From NCBI GenBank assembly GCA_038501625.1, contig JAZAYU010001094.1, positions 1-64,000 on the forward strand: DNA of 64,000 nucleotides, read 5' to 3'. Positions 42,659 to 54,674 of the stretch are shown here, one piece after another (position 1 is the stretch's first letter; every line of letters begins with the position of its first letter). A program made the translations under genes and the position numbers. This stretch comes from Corbicula japonica (Eukaryota; Mollusca; Bivalvia; Venerida; Cyrenidae). The notes below the pieces were generated by a model. That model made no database searches. It was not told the DNA's origin and saw only the letters and a list, made by a program, of their open reading frames with translations.

Positions 42659-44319
42659 GTAGTCCAGCCCGTCTGGACGTTATCAGTGACGTCGTCTATC
42701 GACTTGCTACAGTAACGTCCAGAGACGTCGTATAGTAAAAAACGGAAATTTCATATACCTGTCTCGAACTAGACAAAACTGCAACGACAATTTTTACAAA
42801 AAGATTAAAATGAAAGTACGTAGCACTCAAAAACATATTTTTCTTATTAATTATATATATTTTACACGGAGGATCTGCCTATTAATTTAGATAAACGTCT
42901 TGAAACTTGGTAAAATATGATGCGCTTCTCATTGCGTACAATTTACACGCCGTGACAAAATAGTGTCTACTGAGCGTAGCGGGATGTGGCGACCGCTTCC
43001 ATAAGACGCTTATTTCCGACAGTTTTGTTAATGAAATAAGATCAAAACACAGCAATGTAATAGTGTGCAGCGACGAAGGTAGAGCTCGATAGGAAAAAAA
43101 TGTTAAAAATAATTAATTTTTTTAGCGACGCACAGCCTAGCTTGAACATAATGTTCGATACTTGATAAAAGCAAACGTATTATTTCTATGAATTTTAATG
43201 ATTAAGTTTTAAACTTTAAAAATTTATATATTGTGTGCTAAAATAGTTATAGGTAAGTTTGATTAAATATACGTTTGCAAAGTAAATTTCTGGCGCGAAA
43301 ATTCCGAGCCATAGTCGCGCGAATAGATAGCAGAAACCGCAGGTGGATTTGTAGTTGTTTTCTGAACGTTAGTTTTCGTGCTCATCAATTTGACTCACTT
43401 GAAAGGTTTAGCATTAGAAAGGCTTTTACAAGAATTAAAAAAAAACGTTTTAAAATGCTTCAAAATGATAATAATTATTGTTTCATGTTTAGAGGCGGGG
43501 GGTGGGGATGATACAAAGTGCACTTCCAAATAGTCAATAGCGTTGTTTTTTCTCCGTTGGCTCAGATCGCTGACACCTTATTAATCAAACTTCTGCAGTT
43601 CTATTCTATTCTGATATGAAGTAATTGTTTAGCTGTTAGAAAGAAGAAGTTGCAGGGTGTTACGCAGTAATCTATGTATCCTTCTTACAAACGCTAATGA
43701 CGATTTCAGGGTGGCTCTTGGTATCGCCTAAACCTTTTTAAATGCCGTTGGTTTTCGAATGCACCAGGAGATTTTTACAATTTCATAAAACGAATTAAAA
43801 TGATGAATCCTATAATAATAATTAAGTTTCACCTTAGATTCCCTGTGGAAAAAAATACAATTATATGATCAGTGTATTAAGAACATCGGTTAAGTGTATC
43901 TATATCGTTATCGGGGTGCGGTGCGACACGATCATCAAACCTTGGTAAAAACGGCGGGTTTTCAGGCACTGCAATACTTCGTTTTTTTCTGCTTTAGTTT
44001 TCTTTAACTGCAGTTGCATTTTGTGGCAATGATTATGAAAATCATTCACCCATTCACAAGTATCAAGCCGCTTGTTTAACTCTGGGGTTGTGTGCACATT
44101 CTACAAGGTTCTATTAATTGATATCCTTGATGCAACCAAACATATTGCCGAGATCCAAAACTGGTCTTTATTCCGGCGTAACATTGGAATTCGATCTATT
44201 AGAATCACTTACAAGTTTAAAATAACTTTAAATTTTATCAAGATAGAAATGTCATACGGGGGGAGGGTAAAGCTACCGGCAATTTAATATATCCAGCAAA
44301 AAAAACAAACACTTTGAAA

Positions 44320-44530
44320 TGAAGATCGGACAGCACCTTTTTGAATTAGAAAGCGGACAAGGCGAGTTTGCCATGTTTTTTTATAAATAAACAGCCATAA
44401 CTCTGAAGTGCATGAAGCAATTTGGCTGATTATTGAACTTGACCGAGGTATTATGCCCATAAACAGTTTCCCCAAATTGATTAAGATCGGACAACAACTG
44501 TTTAAGTTAGAGAGCGGACATCACTGTGGA
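44320..44530 (+). repeat. Imperfect direct repeat around 'ggacaacaactgtttaagttagagagcggaca'-type units
   Basis: 'ggacagcacctttttgaatt' plus 'agaaagcggaca' near 44328 recurs as 'ggacaacaactgtttaagtt' plus 'agagagcggaca' near 44490, about 164 bp apart. I associate such units with bivalve intergenic repeats. Confidence 0.45.
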
Positions 44531-44732
44531 CGATTCCCGCCCACCCGCCATGGCATGCCTATAAAAACAGAAAGAAAACTTCTTGAACAGTACACCATAT
44601 TTATTCATATCAATTCAATTTTAATAGACAACCAGATATCGATGGCATTTTTATGTTATTTATCTGTCTATAACAGACAAGCTAAAAATACAAATCAAGT
44701 TCAATATTTCAAGAGTTTAATAACTTCATATT

Positions 44733-44952
44733 AACAGACACATGCGCCACTTAATCTTGCTTGATTTTACAATTTTCTGCAGGGATAAACAGACACATGC
44801 GCCACTTAATCTTGCTTGATTTTACAATTTTCTGCAGGGATAAACAGACACATGCGCCACTTAATCTTGCTTGATTTGACAATTTTCTGCATAGATAAAC
44901 AGACACATGCGCCATTTAATCTTGCTTGATTTTACGATTTTCTGCAGGGATA
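44733..44952 (+). repeat. Tandem repeat, 55 bp x 4
   Basis: Units start 'aacagacacatgcgccactt' at 44733, 44788, 44843 and 44898, exactly 55 bp apart, each ending near 'ttttctgcagggat'. Only a few single-base differences separate the units, so the expansion is recent. Confidence 0.92.
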
Positions 44953-45231
44953 ATGTAACTCTCACAAGTGAACAATGTAGATCTAGATCAGTCTTCACAT
45001 ATGTGCAGTTTGATTAGGATTTTAACTGTTTGTTTAAAGATTCATTAAGTTATATCTGACCAAAAATATACAAATCTAGATCAAATGGCATAGATGTGTC
45101 AGCTTATCTGGATTTACACTAAATACAAATGTGATAAAATGATTATAAATGAAGTGAAGATACAAGTTAATATATATAATTGTAAGTACTTACAATTTTT
45201 TGGTTAAATTAATTTAGAAAAATGTGACAGA

Positions 45232-45430
45232 TAGGAGGTTTAACAATCATGGTTTCTCTAAAATTCAAACAAATGATTTGTAGATAATGCAAGAATTTTT
45301 TACAAGTAAAAAATGTACACTTATAGTGAAAATAGGAGGCTTAACAATCACGATTTCTCTAAAATTCAAGCAAATGAGTTGTTGATAATACAAGAATTTG
45401 TTACAAGTACATTTATAGGGAAAATAACAA
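45232..45430 (+). repeat. Tandem duplication, about 101 bp x 2
   Basis: 'taggaggtttaacaatcatg' at 45232 recurs as 'taggaggcttaacaatcacg' at 45333. Collinear similarity runs through 'caagaatttnttacaagta'. Confidence 0.8.
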
Positions 45431-46641
45431 AAGGTTATACCTCTTTAAAGAGGGCAACTCTATGATTATATGCCACATAAACTGGAATTTATTTCCAATA
45501 CAATTCAATAAAGTTCAATACCAAAATGCTGACCTACAAAGATGGACTCCTGAATATTGTTAATTTAACTATAAAATATGCAGTTATGTTACTTTTAACA
45601 TCCTCAAATCAGAAAGTCTCATTTCAAGTAAGACGCTATTGAAACAAAGCTTTTGCCATACTGTTTTATATATAGCAGTTTTGTATTCATAGAAATTGAA
45701 AAAAATAATGCTCATCACATCAAAGAATAAACAAATAGTACATAATTAGGTCATTTATAATGTCATAAACTTATAAAATGTAAGCCTCCAATAAACATTT
45801 ATGAAAAACAATTGCTTATGACTATGAGCAGGTGACTTATTCAGAGCAAAAGTAAACTGGTCCTGGGTGCTGTGATTTCTGTATATTGCATATCAGACTG
45901 GTTGGTTGATATTTTAATTTCATTCTTTCCATAACTTCTTATGTGAGTCTATGTCAATGTCTGAAAATATGTATAAAATTATGGTACACATTATGAGATT
46001 GATTTTAATGGTAAAGTATATTCAGTAAAATGAGTTTAAGATAAAATGAGAGTTGCATCACTACACCACACCACTGGTAAATTACCTTTATTAAATCCTT
46101 TTATTTTTAATAATAAAAATAAAAGATGTGAAATTGATCCATGGATGTTAACTAGTCAACTATCAAATTGCTTTATAAGTTTTGGACTAGTGTAATGTCC
46201 AAGAGTGAGATTATCAGAAACATGTTAGAAAAAAAGCCAAACTCCTTATTATAATAAATATTTTCTGTGCTTTCGGAGTAAATTTCCACAATCCACATTC
46301 AGCATGTCAAGTACTTGCTTTTAACTAGAAAGCAGTTATCCAGCATGATGAGTACAAGCAGAAAGATTTTGTTTAAAACTGACACAAACAGTTCATTCTC
46401 TTAAAAGTATTGGATGACATAAAATTATTTTAAACATTAAATAAAAATATATAATAAAAATATATAAAATACTTGTAAGAAATTACTGTATTTCGACTTA
46501 CATAATTATCTCCATCTGGAGTCTTATACAACACCACTAAGTTCCCTGATTCATTCAAATTCAGCATCTGAAATTGCAAATAAATCAATTATTTCCATTG
46601 AGCTGACAGAAAAAAACAACACAATTAAATAGTTCTCATAA

Positions 46642-47828
46642 GGCCATAGAAAATAAATTCCTAGATTCTCATCCCCGCCCGCCCCTCGAAAATCACTCCG
46701 CCCGAACGTTTTTTATTTTGAAAAAAAAATACGTACATCAAAAATTTACCTTACGTTCATTTTTATTTAACGTTATTTTAATAATAGCATTTCTGTACAA
46801 CGTTCTTAATTCTTATAATGAAAACGAAAGTTGTTAAACCTTCAACGTTCGCATTTCTTCTTCTTCCTGAAATACGCAGGGCTCACTTCGGAGCATCGTC
46901 GCATTTAAATTAAATTTTAATAACACATAGACTAATACGAACGAAGTATATTTCTGACCGTGCATTTTAATTTACAATGTTTAAGTCCAATGTTTATAAT
47001 ATTTATTACGAGTGATATATGATATGAACGACGTATATTTTTAATCATGCGAATACCTTGCCCCGAAAATATCCGAGAATTATTACATGTACATTGACTA
47101 AAATCATCCAGTTTTGATTTAAAATGTCAGCGATGCTTGTGTATTTAACATCAAAGACGCCGACGTCAACTTGAAACGGTGTGCACTGCTCGAACTTGTA
47201 CAAACGAATTTCAAACCGTCGACAAAACTGGGATGATTTCATTTCTTAATCAGCTGATTGTTTGTTAACAGCGTATCTGTGATAATTATAGCTTATTTCT
47301 GATCAGGTTGTGTTTTATCTGCAGTACCGGCACTTCGCCGAATTAGCAGTTTGCAACTAATCTATTGCGACAGCCATCACATTTTTTTCGGCAATGATGA
47401 TTATACAACAATAGGATGTTTATTTAACAATTTTGGAGTTAATTGCCTGACAAAGGTAAGCAGAAATTTCAAAGGAAGAAACGCCTGGCATGTGTTGACG
47501 TATTCTAGACTTACAATTACGGACGTGTCAATTATTGTACATATTACTAAATTTTCGGACGATCTTTTTTAAATAAAAATTCTCGTCTCTAAATATTCGT
47601 TCAGCCAGAAAAATAATATTTTTTCCGTCCAAAGACTTAGATAAAATACGTTATATAAATTTACTTTAAAATAGTATCACTTATACAACACAAATTCTTA
47701 TATATTTCCAATATATAGATACGTTCACAGTGAGAATGAAAAATAAAAATTAAAAAATAAAACCCGCCCACCCGCCCCATTTTTTCCCAAAATTAGGATG
47801 AGAATCTAGGAATTAATTTTCTATGGCC
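46642..47828. mobile_element. PIF/Harbinger-like non-autonomous element (1187 bp)
   Basis: TIRs of about 33 bp: GGCCATAGAAAATAAATTCC and continuation 'tagattctcatcc' at the left, with the complement at the right (one mismatch). Both ends are flanked by TAA (46639-46641 and 47829-47831). A 3-bp TWA duplication and G-starting TIRs are the PIF/Harbinger signature. Subterminal GC-rich 'cccgcccgcccc' stretches lie inside both ends. No transposase recognised. Confidence 0.72.
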
Positions 47829-48896
47829 TAACTTAATTATAATGAAGGGATTACAATTATAGCTTTGAAAATCAGGGGCCAATTGACCCCTGTGAAAAAT
47901 TTTCAAGGGGTCATAATCAGATTGGCCCCAGTCAAATCATAACTAAACTACCTATAAAATTGGTTTAATTTCATTTGAAATTATTTTCAATGGTCAAATA
48001 AGCATTAACCATAAATTAAGATGCAATATTTATCTGTATTTAAAAAATGACCACTTTCTAAATTCTCCTGCATCAAAATGACCCCAAACTCAGAATAAGG
48101 TGAAATTCATGTGCAAACTATAACTTTCATTAAATGATGCCTTTTACAATGAATTTATTTTTTAAAAAAGGTAGGTGATAAAAATAAAAAGATGTAAAGT
48201 TTTCCTGATTTTAATCAAATAGAGAATGCGAGGTCTTAAAGAGACTTAATATTTCTGGATGAATGTTCGTGTAAAAGACCTTGGTTTCCAGTAACCAGAC
48301 CTCTAGATTGCCAGTCTACACTAGACTTTGTGTCCGGACCAGACTTCTAGCCACTGCATACAAAATAAGATCAATGAATGGTCAGGCTTAGATTAAAATA
48401 ATAGTTAACACATTGCGTTTATTAAGCGAGTCATTGATGAAGAAATAAATGTTTGGAACGAAATGCAGTTAACTTAAAAAAAAGCTTACGATCGTGCAGC
48501 TACTTCTAACAGACGCCGTGATGAATTCCGTGTCTTTCACTGTTTCAGTCTGTTTATCAGCCAGTTACACACATCCTAAAGCACTCTCAATTTAACGACA
48601 GAATCAAATACGATTTGTCAATCCTCAATAATTTAAATCTCCGGTAAAATCTCGTAAAAGAACCAAAAATATTGAAATGTTCTTCTGTTTACTTCCAAGT
48701 CACTTTGTTCTCTACACCAACACCGGAAAATAAAATGCCGGTTATGCGGTATAGATCGGGTATGGTGCGTAGCTAGTTTTAGGTCTTTTTCTCGTTGTAC
48801 ACAGTCATTTCTAAATAATTTTATTTCTTAACACATAGAACATGTAGTCCTACAGTGCAGTCAGAACGGTATGCGGTACGTGCCGGACCTAGTAGA

Positions 48897-48900
48897 AGAG
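48897..48900 (+). pseudogene. FAS1 copy 2, exon 6, right remnant and splice donor
   Basis: AGAG followed by 'gtacat' at 48901. Intron sequence similar to that after exon 6 of gene 1 ('ctcgttgtccaactttta', 'accaaattt') follows. With the left part this gives 127 bases, ending in phase 1 as in gene 1. Confidence 0.7.
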
Positions 48901-49169
48901 GTACATGTATAAATACTTTGATTACTCGTTGTCCAACTTTTATAACGAATATTTGAACTGACCAAATTTGGCAACAGTTTTATTTGTTGGCATTAAAGAG
49001 ACCTTTGCTGGTCGGTGAACGCAACATCAGTGACTGTGTATTAATGCTAAGATATAATATGTTTCAAACAAAGAAGAAACGTTCGTCAAATGACCAAGGA
49101 AAACCACAATTATATTACAGATTTTAATTAACTTTTAACTTAGCAGATCGAGTTGAGTATTATGGTAAT

Positions 49170-49560
49170 CACCAAACACTCACTCTTGCTACGGTATTTC
49201 TGGATATCGAACACTGTGGTTATGATTCTGTTGAATGTCGCACACTTCGACCAACGCAATATCAGTAAAAAGCTATTGCTGAATATCACACAATTGTTAA
49301 TGCTATGTTTGAATAACTTATTACATTGCTTTATTGGTGTTTAATGCCGCACACGTTTGCTGTTACAAGTACATAATTATTTAATTTCGTTTTTATTTGA
49401 TCGCACACACAAAAGTGTTTAAAATGTTTACTCACTTGCTAATATTGTTAGATTTCACAATATTGTTATACTGTTGTTTGGTAGAACACACTGTTGCTAC
49501 ATGTTGTTTTATGATAATGACACTATTGCTTCTCTGTTATTAGATGACACACTTTAATTA
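49170..49560 (+). repeat. Degenerate minisatellite in intron 6 of copy 2
   Basis: 'caccaaacactcactcttgctac' opens a run of loose 'acactnttgct...gttgaatg' phrases, the counterpart of 18515-18790 in gene 1. Confidence 0.5.
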
Positions 49561-49594
49561 ACGGTATTACTATATTCGCGTTGAAACATTTCAG

Positions 49595-49733
49595 TGATGG
49601 TAAAGAGCGGTGGTATAACAGCCATGGTGGAGCGGGGTAACATAACTTGCAAGAATGGAGTAATACACATCATTGATACAATGTTTGGTTTCGTCTACAA
49701 CTCGGCTCGAGAACAGATAGCACTGGATGCCCC
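49595..49733 (+). pseudogene. FAS1 copy 2, exon 7 (intact)
   Basis: 139 bp, same as gene 1. 11 base differences, of which only two change residues (Val to Ile, Arg to Lys). NGVIHIIDTMFG is retained. Confidence 0.87.
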
Positions 49734-50089
49734 GTGAGTGCTTTCAAAATAACGTTAAAATATTTTTTTCTCTATAAGTTATATCACACTACAAATATAA
49801 CAATTTATGTTGCCACTTGGCCGTTTATTATACAAGCTATGAAAATTGTATTAGATTAAGTCTTAAAACTAAATGAGTGTGTAAATGGAAGAAGGAACAC
49901 AATTTTGCCAGTTGTTATTATGAAAAATCTAAGGTTAAAATGAAGGGTGTGTCAAATCTTGCTTGCTGAAATTCAATCTACAGTTTCAATAGAATGACAT
50001 TTTCTCAATATTTGATAAAAGTAAATGTTAAATATAACACAGTTTAGTAAATTACTATTTATTATCAGCCTGGTAACTTGTTTAATGCC

Positions 50090-51248
50090 TGGCATAATAA
50101 TGCAGTGGCATTTCAAATAATCGGGCCACTATCTATATCACTTCCCGCCCCGGAGCCGAAAAGTCTTATAGATATAAAGCCCGCATTTTAAAGAATTTGA
50201 TCGGCTAATAAGGCAGGGCCGAAAAGTGATATAGATTTCAGCAAGAAACTAGGAAATGACAGCCATTTTGTTTAAACTCGCTAATTTCTGGAGGTGCTTT
50301 AAACATTAACATTATGTCGGGGAAAAGAACGTATTCAGATATAAAGAGCTCGCAGCAATCTCATTAGACAGAGACAGTGTGACATTGAGTTGTACACACA
50401 ATCCTAATAACCATTATTAGTTGCAAAATGTAACATTTCCAAACAAAATGATAGCATTTACTGTTATTTTTACAGTTGTTATTCCCAGTTTCGGCATATT
50501 TCATGATTAAAATAAGATACAAATGTATAATTGTCCATACCCGTGAAATATCCCGATTTGAAACCATTCATCCACCACCCCCCTTTTTTCCTTTCATTTT
50601 CTTCATAATTCGCATAAAGCCTGGTGTTTTGCGAAGGTTTCAGCAGAGGTATAAGAATGAAACACTCTCATATCATAGCATTTACAGACTCATACCAAGA
50701 TATTCACTTATAGCATACAATGTTTAGCAAATACCCACCCTTTCCATTGAATTTAAAAGAGATAAACATATGGTACTATTTTAAAAATCGTTAAATTACG
50801 TCACATTTCATTCAAATGACGTATGAATTGGCATCATGATGTACTAATTATGAAAGTGCTCAATTAAGTAAAAAGTTAAGCGAGATTAATGTTTTTTTTA
50901 AAAGTACTTGTGGTTATTTAATAAAATTATGTATAGGTAAATAAATGGGCAAGCAGTGCCACTTGTCGATAATGGCTCTGCCATATGAATTATGGCCCGA
51001 GGGACATTATTATATGGCCCTGCCCTGTCATATGAATAATGGCCCGAGGGACATTATTATATGACAGGGCCATTATCGACAAGTGGCACTGCTTGCCCAT
51101 GTATTTACATGTTTATTACATGTGTACGTTAATCTCGCTTCACTTTGTACTTGATTGGGCACTTTCAATAATAAAATTACTACATCATGATGTCAGTGAC
51201 TACGTCATTTGGGTTTATATTTACCTAGGTATTTACCTATTTTAAAAA
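50090..51248. mobile_element. Foldback element of family C with palindromic core (intron 7 of copy 2)
   Basis: 50364-50790 is family C inverted. At 50790-50895 and 51125-51215 lie inverted copies of the end segment ('ttaatctcgctt.acttt.tacttgattgggcacttt' type, then 'catcatgatg' and 'tacgtcattt'). A 152-bp palindrome sits between them. A second inverted motif set ('atctatatcactt', 'aagtgatatagat') occurs at 50125-50250. No coding potential. Exact ends not fixed. Confidence 0.6.
50947..51098. repeat. 152-bp palindrome
   Basis: Outer arms of about 40 bases pair nearly perfectly ('gggcaagcagtgccacttgt' against 'acaagtggcactgcttgccc'). Inside, 'atatgaa.tatggcccgagg' is present as a direct repeat. 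The central part resembles the palindrome at 376-403 (shared 'gggccattatcga'). Confidence 0.85.
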
Positions 51249-51249
51249 C

Positions 51250-52200
51250 GGGCACTGGTATCGTACACAAAAACAGCTTGCGCAACATTCCTTATATGCG
51301 CTACATAAATTATTCACAGTATACAATCAAATAGATTTAAAGATACAAGATAAATGTAAATTATTCGATACTTTGGTAGGACCTATCTTAAATTACGGTG
51401 CTGAAGTTTTTGGGTACAACGAAGGCAAAAATATTGAAACAGTCCATTCTAAATTTTTGAGAAAGATACTTTGCGCAAGAAAATCTACCAACTTGGATGC
51501 ACTATATGGAGAATTAGGACGATATCCAATGGCAATTCATCGTAAAATAATAATGATTAAATATTGGTCAAAAATACTTAAATTAAACAATAACTGCATA
51601 CTTAAGAAAACCTACAACATGCTCAAAGAAGATGCAGATAATAATATGTCTTACAATGGAAAAAATTGGGCTTTCCACATAAAAACTATGTTAAGTCAAA
51701 TAGGTATGTCAAATATTTGGCTGCATCAAGATAGATTTGAAATCAATACACATATAATCAAACTTAGAATATTAGGTATGTACAAACAAAGTTGGTACGG
51801 AAATATAAATAATTCCAGTAGACTCTCTTCTTATAGCATTTATAAACACGAATTTTAACTAGAAAAATATCTATCTGTTATAAATAATGATAAACATAGA
51901 ATAACTTTAACTAAATTTAGAGTGTCATCTCATAATTTAGAGATAGAAAAAGGCCGGCATGAAAATATCCCAAGAGAAAATAGAATATGTCGAAATTGTC
52001 CCTTAAATTTAGTAGAAACAGAATATCACTTCTTATTAGTATGTCCGAAATATTATGATTTACGCAGGAAATTTTTCAAACCATATTTTTGTAGATGGCC
52101 AACAATACAGAAGTTTGAAGCGCTGATGTCAAGTACAAATATCAAAACATTAAAAAACCTTGCAAGTTACTTATATTGTGCATTCAAAGAAAAGTTATAA
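51250..52200 (+). pseudogene. Non-LTR retrotransposon ORF2, C-terminal end, one in-frame stop
   Basis: One frame runs from 51250 to 52200, interrupted only by TAA at 51856-51858. It reads 'DKCKLFDTLVGPILNYGAEV', 'HSKFLRKILCARKSTNLDAL', 'YGELGRYPMAIHRKIIMIKYW' in two parts, and near the end 'CRNCPLNLVETEYHFLLVCP'. These are the thumb and C-terminal blocks of a LINE RT protein. The catalytic RT part is missing, so it is a 5'-truncated insertion, starting exactly next to the family C element. Confidence 0.75.
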
Positions 52201-54047
52201 AGAAACAGTGTTTAACTCGCGATTTAATCCATATCTGTCAACCAAGTATATTGTAATTTCTAAGGTAGCATTTGTTCAAATGAACACACATTATATTTTG
52301 CAGAAATTCATGAATGTCTAACATATATACAATGATACGGTTCACTAATATACACTTACGTTATGTATAAGAATAACACTAGTTTGAAAAACTCTCCGAT
52401 CAGCAGCTCAATCTTCACACAGACCAATTGGACGGTCTTTTAATTTCACTTTTCGAAAAGGCCGTCCGAAGTTTGGACCGATGACATAAAACATGCGTAA
52501 CGCATCTAGACCTAACATACATACTTTAAACGTTAGTATGTAAATCGTAGTGTATATTTACTTCTATATTAAACAAGAAATATCTTTAAAAAAGATAAAC
52601 GGCGTTGATGGAAAATATTTATATATACATGTATATAAGAAAGAAAGAGATATAGAGAGGCGAAGCAGACACAGTTTAGTTATTTTAGTTTACTTGTTAT
52701 AGATTTTGACGAACCCTCACTGCCTTCTTAGTTTGACCTAGAGATTAAGCGACCGAATCATGACAACTCATAAATTTATTGAAAATGTCTTTCAAAAAAA
52801 AATGTTGAAGCTGTTGCAACAATTTCATAAGGTGATAATAAGTCGATTAGGGTTAGGCCCGCGCTAGGTAAGATGATTTAACAGTAGATAAATTGTATAA
52901 AGTTATAGATATATAGAAACACAGTTAAATGCTTTAATTTTGTTGGGTTTGAATTTCGCGCTCTTGCCGTAGCGCTTAATACGCGAGGATTAAACCCACG
53001 CGAGGTAAAATGATTTAACAGTAGATAAATTGCATAAAGTTATAGATATTAAATCATTGGTTTTAAACAACAGTAATAACGAAACATATACGTTATAACT
53101 AGTTTGTATAAACAAAACAAAGTATGATAACAAGGTGTAATGTAAATAAACACCATATATTACATACAGGTAACACATGGTAAAACTACATTACTGTTCA
53201 GATGGAGATATTATTGCATTGACAACAGTTTTGTAAGTTAAAAAAGTATAACCTTAAAAACAAACCGATATTGGACAAAGTTATGATATATAGCTTATAT
53301 TTAGATAACTAGCATATAGTATTGCACATAGTTGTGTTATATTGCAAATAGGAAATACCTTAATACTAATTTTTGTACAAAAATATCAACAAAGCAGGCA
53401 AAACTCTATGCGCAATGACATGTTTGTCTTTGCAATGTTAAAATGGTATTGTATGGAAAAATAACAACATATATTGCATATAGTTATGATATATTGTATA
53501 CAGTTAGAAATATTTGAACATAAAAACAACAATAACAACACGCATATAAAATTCTATGTGCAATAGCTTGTTTTTGTCGTTACAACAGCTACACAATGGG
53601 GTAATATTGAGAAAAACACACCATATAATTCATATATGTAACTCTTAAATGGTAAAACTACTTTTACCGTTCATGTTATTGCTTATATTGACAACAGTTG
53701 TATGTTACTAAGGCATAATATGAAAAACAAACAGATATTGAATATAGCTAAGATTTTCTGAATGTTTTGTAAATCATGTAACCTTTTTAGTTAATACTTT
53801 AACATTTACACTTTAAAAAAACACTTTTGGTTTGAAATATAATTCAACAAGAACAATATAGAACTATTGAAATATTTCGCAGGTGAACAAAAACAAAACC
53901 TGGCGAAACCCTAATACTTATGTCTTTTTCATTACTTTTCTTTTCTTATTACATGTTTTCACAATGTCCCCTAAAAATGGTCATTTCCAGTGTTAATGTA
54001 ATTACAATGATTATATTGTATATTAATCTCATACATCTGATAATATT
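52201..54047. other. Intron 7 of copy 2 between two LINEs
   Basis: Contains a direct repeat of about 47 bp ('agatgatttaacagtagata' at 52873 and 'aaatgatttaacagtagata' at 53009). No LINE ORF1 was recognised upstream of the L1-like ORF2, and no other gene. Confidence 0.45.
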
Positions 54048-54674
54048 TTGATATGCTCTTACAATGTTCGAGGTCTTAGTGAACCAAAAAAACGAAAGCA
54101 AATATTTCAATGGCTAAAAGATAAAAAATACTCAATATGTCTGTTACAAGAAACTCATTCTACAGAAAGTCAAAAACCAAAGTGGCAAGATGAATGGCAG
54201 AAAGAATCTTTTTTTAGTGGAGTAAATTCGAATAAAGAAGGCGTGGCCGTCCTAATTGATATGCAGGGAAATTATACCTTAAACAATTATACAGAGATAG
54301 TAACTGGTAGACTGATATCACTTGAACTAACAATAAATGAAAATGATTTTCTGCTCATTAATATATATGGTCCAAATAATGATAACACAAATATATTCGA
54401 AAAACTCGAACAGTATATATTAAAACATAATGATAAAAATATTATTATAGGAGGTGATTTTAATACTGTTATTAATCCGGAAAAGGATAAACGAAACGGT
54501 AGAAAAGAAACCAATTTTAAATGTAGAACAAAAATAAATGAAATAATAAAATCAAACAATTTAACAGACATCTGGAGAGAACAAAACATAAACAAAAATG
54601 AATTTACTTGGCATTCAAATACTTCTCCAAAAATATTTTGTAGATTAGATTATTTTTGGTCTCGGAATATATAG
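54048..54674 (+). pseudogene. LINE ORF2 part 1: AP-type endonuclease
   Basis: Reads 'MICSYNVRGLSEPKKRKQIF', 'CLLQETHST' (catalytic Glu), 'LINIYGPN', 'IIIGGDFNTV' (Asp and Asn) and 'RLDYF', the order of L1-type APE endonucleases, which nick target DNA. It shifts frame after 'CRLDYFW' near 54657; the next frame continues with 'SEYIAKKVINSQIKPSFKSD' and the catalytic 'SDHSIV'. Confidence 0.85.

Larger units (their letters stand above)
42659..48890. mobile_element. Insertion of about 6.2 kb splitting exon 6 of FAS1 copy 2
   Basis: Flanked by AGTAGA on both sides (42653-42658 and 48891-48896), possibly TAGTAGA. Its left end resembles the repeat at 33150-33235. No long terminal inverted repeats, LTRs or large coding frames are apparent. 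It contains a 55-bp tandem array, a 101-bp direct repeat, an AGATC-type scrap and a complete PIF/Harbinger-like element, so it was itself a target of later insertions. The element type is unknown. Confidence 0.6.

Noticed and set aside
42651..42660. Cryptic donor 'gatg|gtagta' as a rescue of exon 6 in copy 2
   Set aside because: It would keep phase 1, but the real exon end and donor are found intact beyond the insertion. Use of the cryptic site cannot be judged without transcripts.
44408..44734. 108-codon open frame
   Set aside because: It overlaps dispersed repeat units and has no recognisable domain.
51039..51245. 68-codon open frame
   Set aside because: It reads through a 152-bp palindrome and foldback arms; artefact.
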